Made by a program: the position numbers and the translations under genes. Below the pieces are notes generated by a model. The model worked only from the letters and a program-made list of their open reading frames with translations. It made no database searches and had not been told where the DNA came from. This document shows positions 62,671 to 64,000 of a stretch of 64,000 bases of DNA, one piece after another. The stretch's first letter is position 1. The number at the start of each line of letters is the position of its first letter. This DNA is from Xiheicaenibacterium sp046351325 (GTDB lineage: Bacteria > Myxococcota_A > Polyangia > Polyangiales > Polyangiaceae): positions 106,462-170,461 of the forward strand of contig JAXLYR010000018.1 of assembly GCA_046351325.1 (NCBI GenBank), read 5' to 3'.

Positions 62671-64000
62671 ATGCGCCGCATTCGTCTCTCTTCCCTGGTT
62701 CTCGTTTCTTCTGCCTTAGCCGCCGGCTGCGCGCCGGCCGACCTCCCCGATGGGTCGAAGTCCAACAAGCAGGACACGCCAGAACAGGTTGGTAACGACA
62801 AGGAGGCGATCTACGGCGGCTCCATCGACACCGCGCACGACGCGGTCGTCTACCTGGAGAGCAACCAAGGATTCGCCTGCACGGGCACCATCATCGCGAA
62901 GAACGGCAGCACCGGGTACGTGCTCACGGCCGCGCACTGCGACGGCATGAACTACGTCGTCCAGGGCGACAACCTCACCTGCCTCAACAACAACAGCTGC
63001 GACAACATCTGGAACGTCGCACAGCAGACGGTCAACCCGAACTACGACCCCAACAACGTCCAGGGTGGCTACGACTTCAGCATCATCCGGTTCAACGGCG
63101 CGGACGCGAACACCCCGGTCATTCCGATCGCCACAATGCCCGATGGCGTCGGCAACGGCGTGATGATCGACATCGTCGGGTACGGCCTGACCGAGAACGG
63201 CGAGACCACGAACCGGCGCCACGTGGTGATGCCGATCGACCAGTTCGACTCGCAGTTCATCGTGGTCGATCAGTCGGGTGGTCAGGGTTCGTGCAGCGGC
63301 GACTCGGGCGGCCCGACGATCCTCAATGGCAAGGTCGCCGGGGTCACCTCGTTCGGTGATCAGAACTGCGTCCAATACGGGTTCTTCGGGCGCGTGGCGA
63401 AGGCCGACGTCAACAACTGGATCCAGGGGATCATCGGCGGCGTCGTGATGGAGGATTGCAGCACCTGCTTCGACGCCGAGGTCAACAGCCCAACCGGCGC
63501 TTGCGCGCCCGCCGTCGACACCTGCCTCAACGACGCCGAATGCAACGCGCTCGCGACCTGCCTCAACGCGTGCACGACGCAGCAGTGCGCGGACAACTGC
63601 GCCGCCGCCCACCCGAACGGCATCGACAAGTTCAACGCGATCTTCGACTGCTTCTGTTCGACGTGCGCGGCTCTCTGCGCGAACGATCCGAGCTGCCAGG
63701 GGTCGTCCACGACGACCACGACGACCACCACGACGACCACCACCACGAGCACGGGGAGCTCGATGAATGGTTCGGGCGGCGCGGGCGGCGCGCTGAACGG
63801 CGCGGGCGGGGGAACGTCCAGCGACGGTGGGTCGGCGAACAACGGCAACGGGGGATCGACGGGCAACGGCGACGGCGCGACGGATGGTGATGACGACGGC
63901 TGCGGCTGCGCGACGCCGGGCGCTGCGCCCTCGCGCGGGGCGCTGGGTCTGCTCGGGCTCGCCGCGATGGTCGGCGCGGTCGCCCGACGCCGACGTCGCG
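62671..64000 (+). CDS. trypsin-like serine protease with Cys-rich module and MYXO-CTERM-like tail, cut by the window end
   Basis: The frame is open from the ATG at 62671 to the last base, giving 443 complete codons and no stop. A signal ends in ALAAGC (lipobox Cys20). The trypsin domain begins at IYGGSIDTAHDAV, with catalytic His89 (TAAHC), Asp135 (YDFSII) and Ser212 (GDSGGP), all intact. A Cys-rich module (about 255-340) and a Thr-only run coded by ACG/ACC repeats follow, then a Gly/Asn/Ser linker. The last residues read GCGC, a Gly/Leu/Ala-rich membrane stretch (GALGLLGLAAMVGA) and RRRRR, the MYXO-CTERM sorting-signal pattern. The stop should lie within a few bases of the window edge. Confidence 0.9.
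   Translation, partial: MRRIRLSSLVLVSSALAAGCAPADLPDGSKSNKQDTPEQVGNDKEAIYGGSIDTAHDAVVYLESNQGFACTGTIIAKNGSTGYVLTAAHCDGMNYVVQGDNLTCLNNNSCDNIWNVAQQTVNPNYDPNNVQGGYDFSIIRFNGADANTPVIPIATMPDGVGNGVMIDIVGYGLTENGETTNRRHVVMPIDQFDSQFIVVDQSGGQGSCSGDSGGPTILNGKVAGVTSFGDQNCVQYGFFGRVAKADVNNWIQGIIGGVVMEDCSTCFDAEVNSPTGACAPAVDTCLNDAECNALATCLNACTTQQCADNCAAAHPNGIDKFNAIFDCFCSTCAALCANDPSCQGSSTTTTTTTTTTTTTSTGSSMNGSGGAGGALNGAGGGTSSDGGSANNGNGGSTGNGDGATDGDDDGCGCATPGAAPSRGALGLLGLAAMVGAVARRRRR
63708..63752 (+). repeat. ACG/ACC trinucleotide run
   Basis: A short run of ACG and ACC triplets encodes the poly-Thr linker of the terminal protease. Length variation by slippage is possible. Confidence 0.75.

Overview
This window looks like chromosomal DNA of a myxobacterium (phylum Myxococcota, probably a Polyangium/Sorangium-type lineage). 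The DNA is very GC-rich and almost entirely coding, with no gene-free stretch above about 275 bases. Five eukaryotic-type Ser/Thr kinase-like genes lie within 25 kb. About a dozen secreted lipoproteins are present, several with Gly- or Ser-rich linkers, Cys-rich or thrombospondin type-3 repeats, and the last gene ends in a MYXO-CTERM-like tail. I saw no rRNA, tRNA, CRISPR array, prophage or insertion sequence.

Layout. 1-8.5 kb holds small housekeeping and accessory enzymes: an alpha/beta hydrolase, an ADP-ribosylglycohydrolase, an Eis-like acetyltransferase, a C1-peptidase fold without its catalytic Cys and His, an RlpA-like lipoprotein, gatB coupled to a PlsC-type acyltransferase, and a DUF4189-like secreted protein. 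8.5-25 kb holds a giant multidomain amidohydrolase lipoprotein, puuD (membrane urate oxidase), an SNF2 helicase with its SWIM partner, a membrane kinase, a dimethylglycine/sarcosine dehydrogenase-like enzyme and a beta-propeller lipoprotein. 25-35 kb holds a signalling block (FHA kinase directly followed by a membrane adenylate cyclase, then another kinase), a TerB-like protein, icd, a SurA-like chaperone with a coupled cysteine-cluster protein, and surface proteins. 35-42 kb is dominated by a 1608-residue kinase-ATPase-GAF-sigma54 activator, facing three lipoprotein genes. A sigma54-type promoter candidate precedes the first of these.

42.2-45.7 kb is the most unusual part. Three genes with overlapping start and stop codons encode RNase HI, a full-length phosphoglycerate-mutase fold with degenerated active sites, and a PEGA-domain pseudokinase. 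45.8-52.6 kb carries an SDR enzyme coupled to a TMTC-like membrane protein, an isoprenylcysteine methyltransferase-like protein, a TetR regulator, a lipin-like phosphatase lipoprotein and a Cys-rich repeat lipoprotein. 52.6-57.9 kb carries a short HutF-like deiminase behind two tandem LtaS/EptA-like membrane sulfatase-fold proteins. 58-64 kb carries a SprT/DUF2786 protein, a fatty-acid hydroxylase, a HIT / metallo-beta-lactamase / heme-barrel / pcm minus-strand run, and a trypsin-like protease cut by the window end.

Themes are signalling through Ser/Thr kinases, sigma54 and cAMP, surface lipoproteins, and repeated use of catalytically degenerate folds (pseudo-peptidase, pseudo-mutase, pseudokinase). 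All functions are inferred from sequence motifs read by eye. No database search was run.
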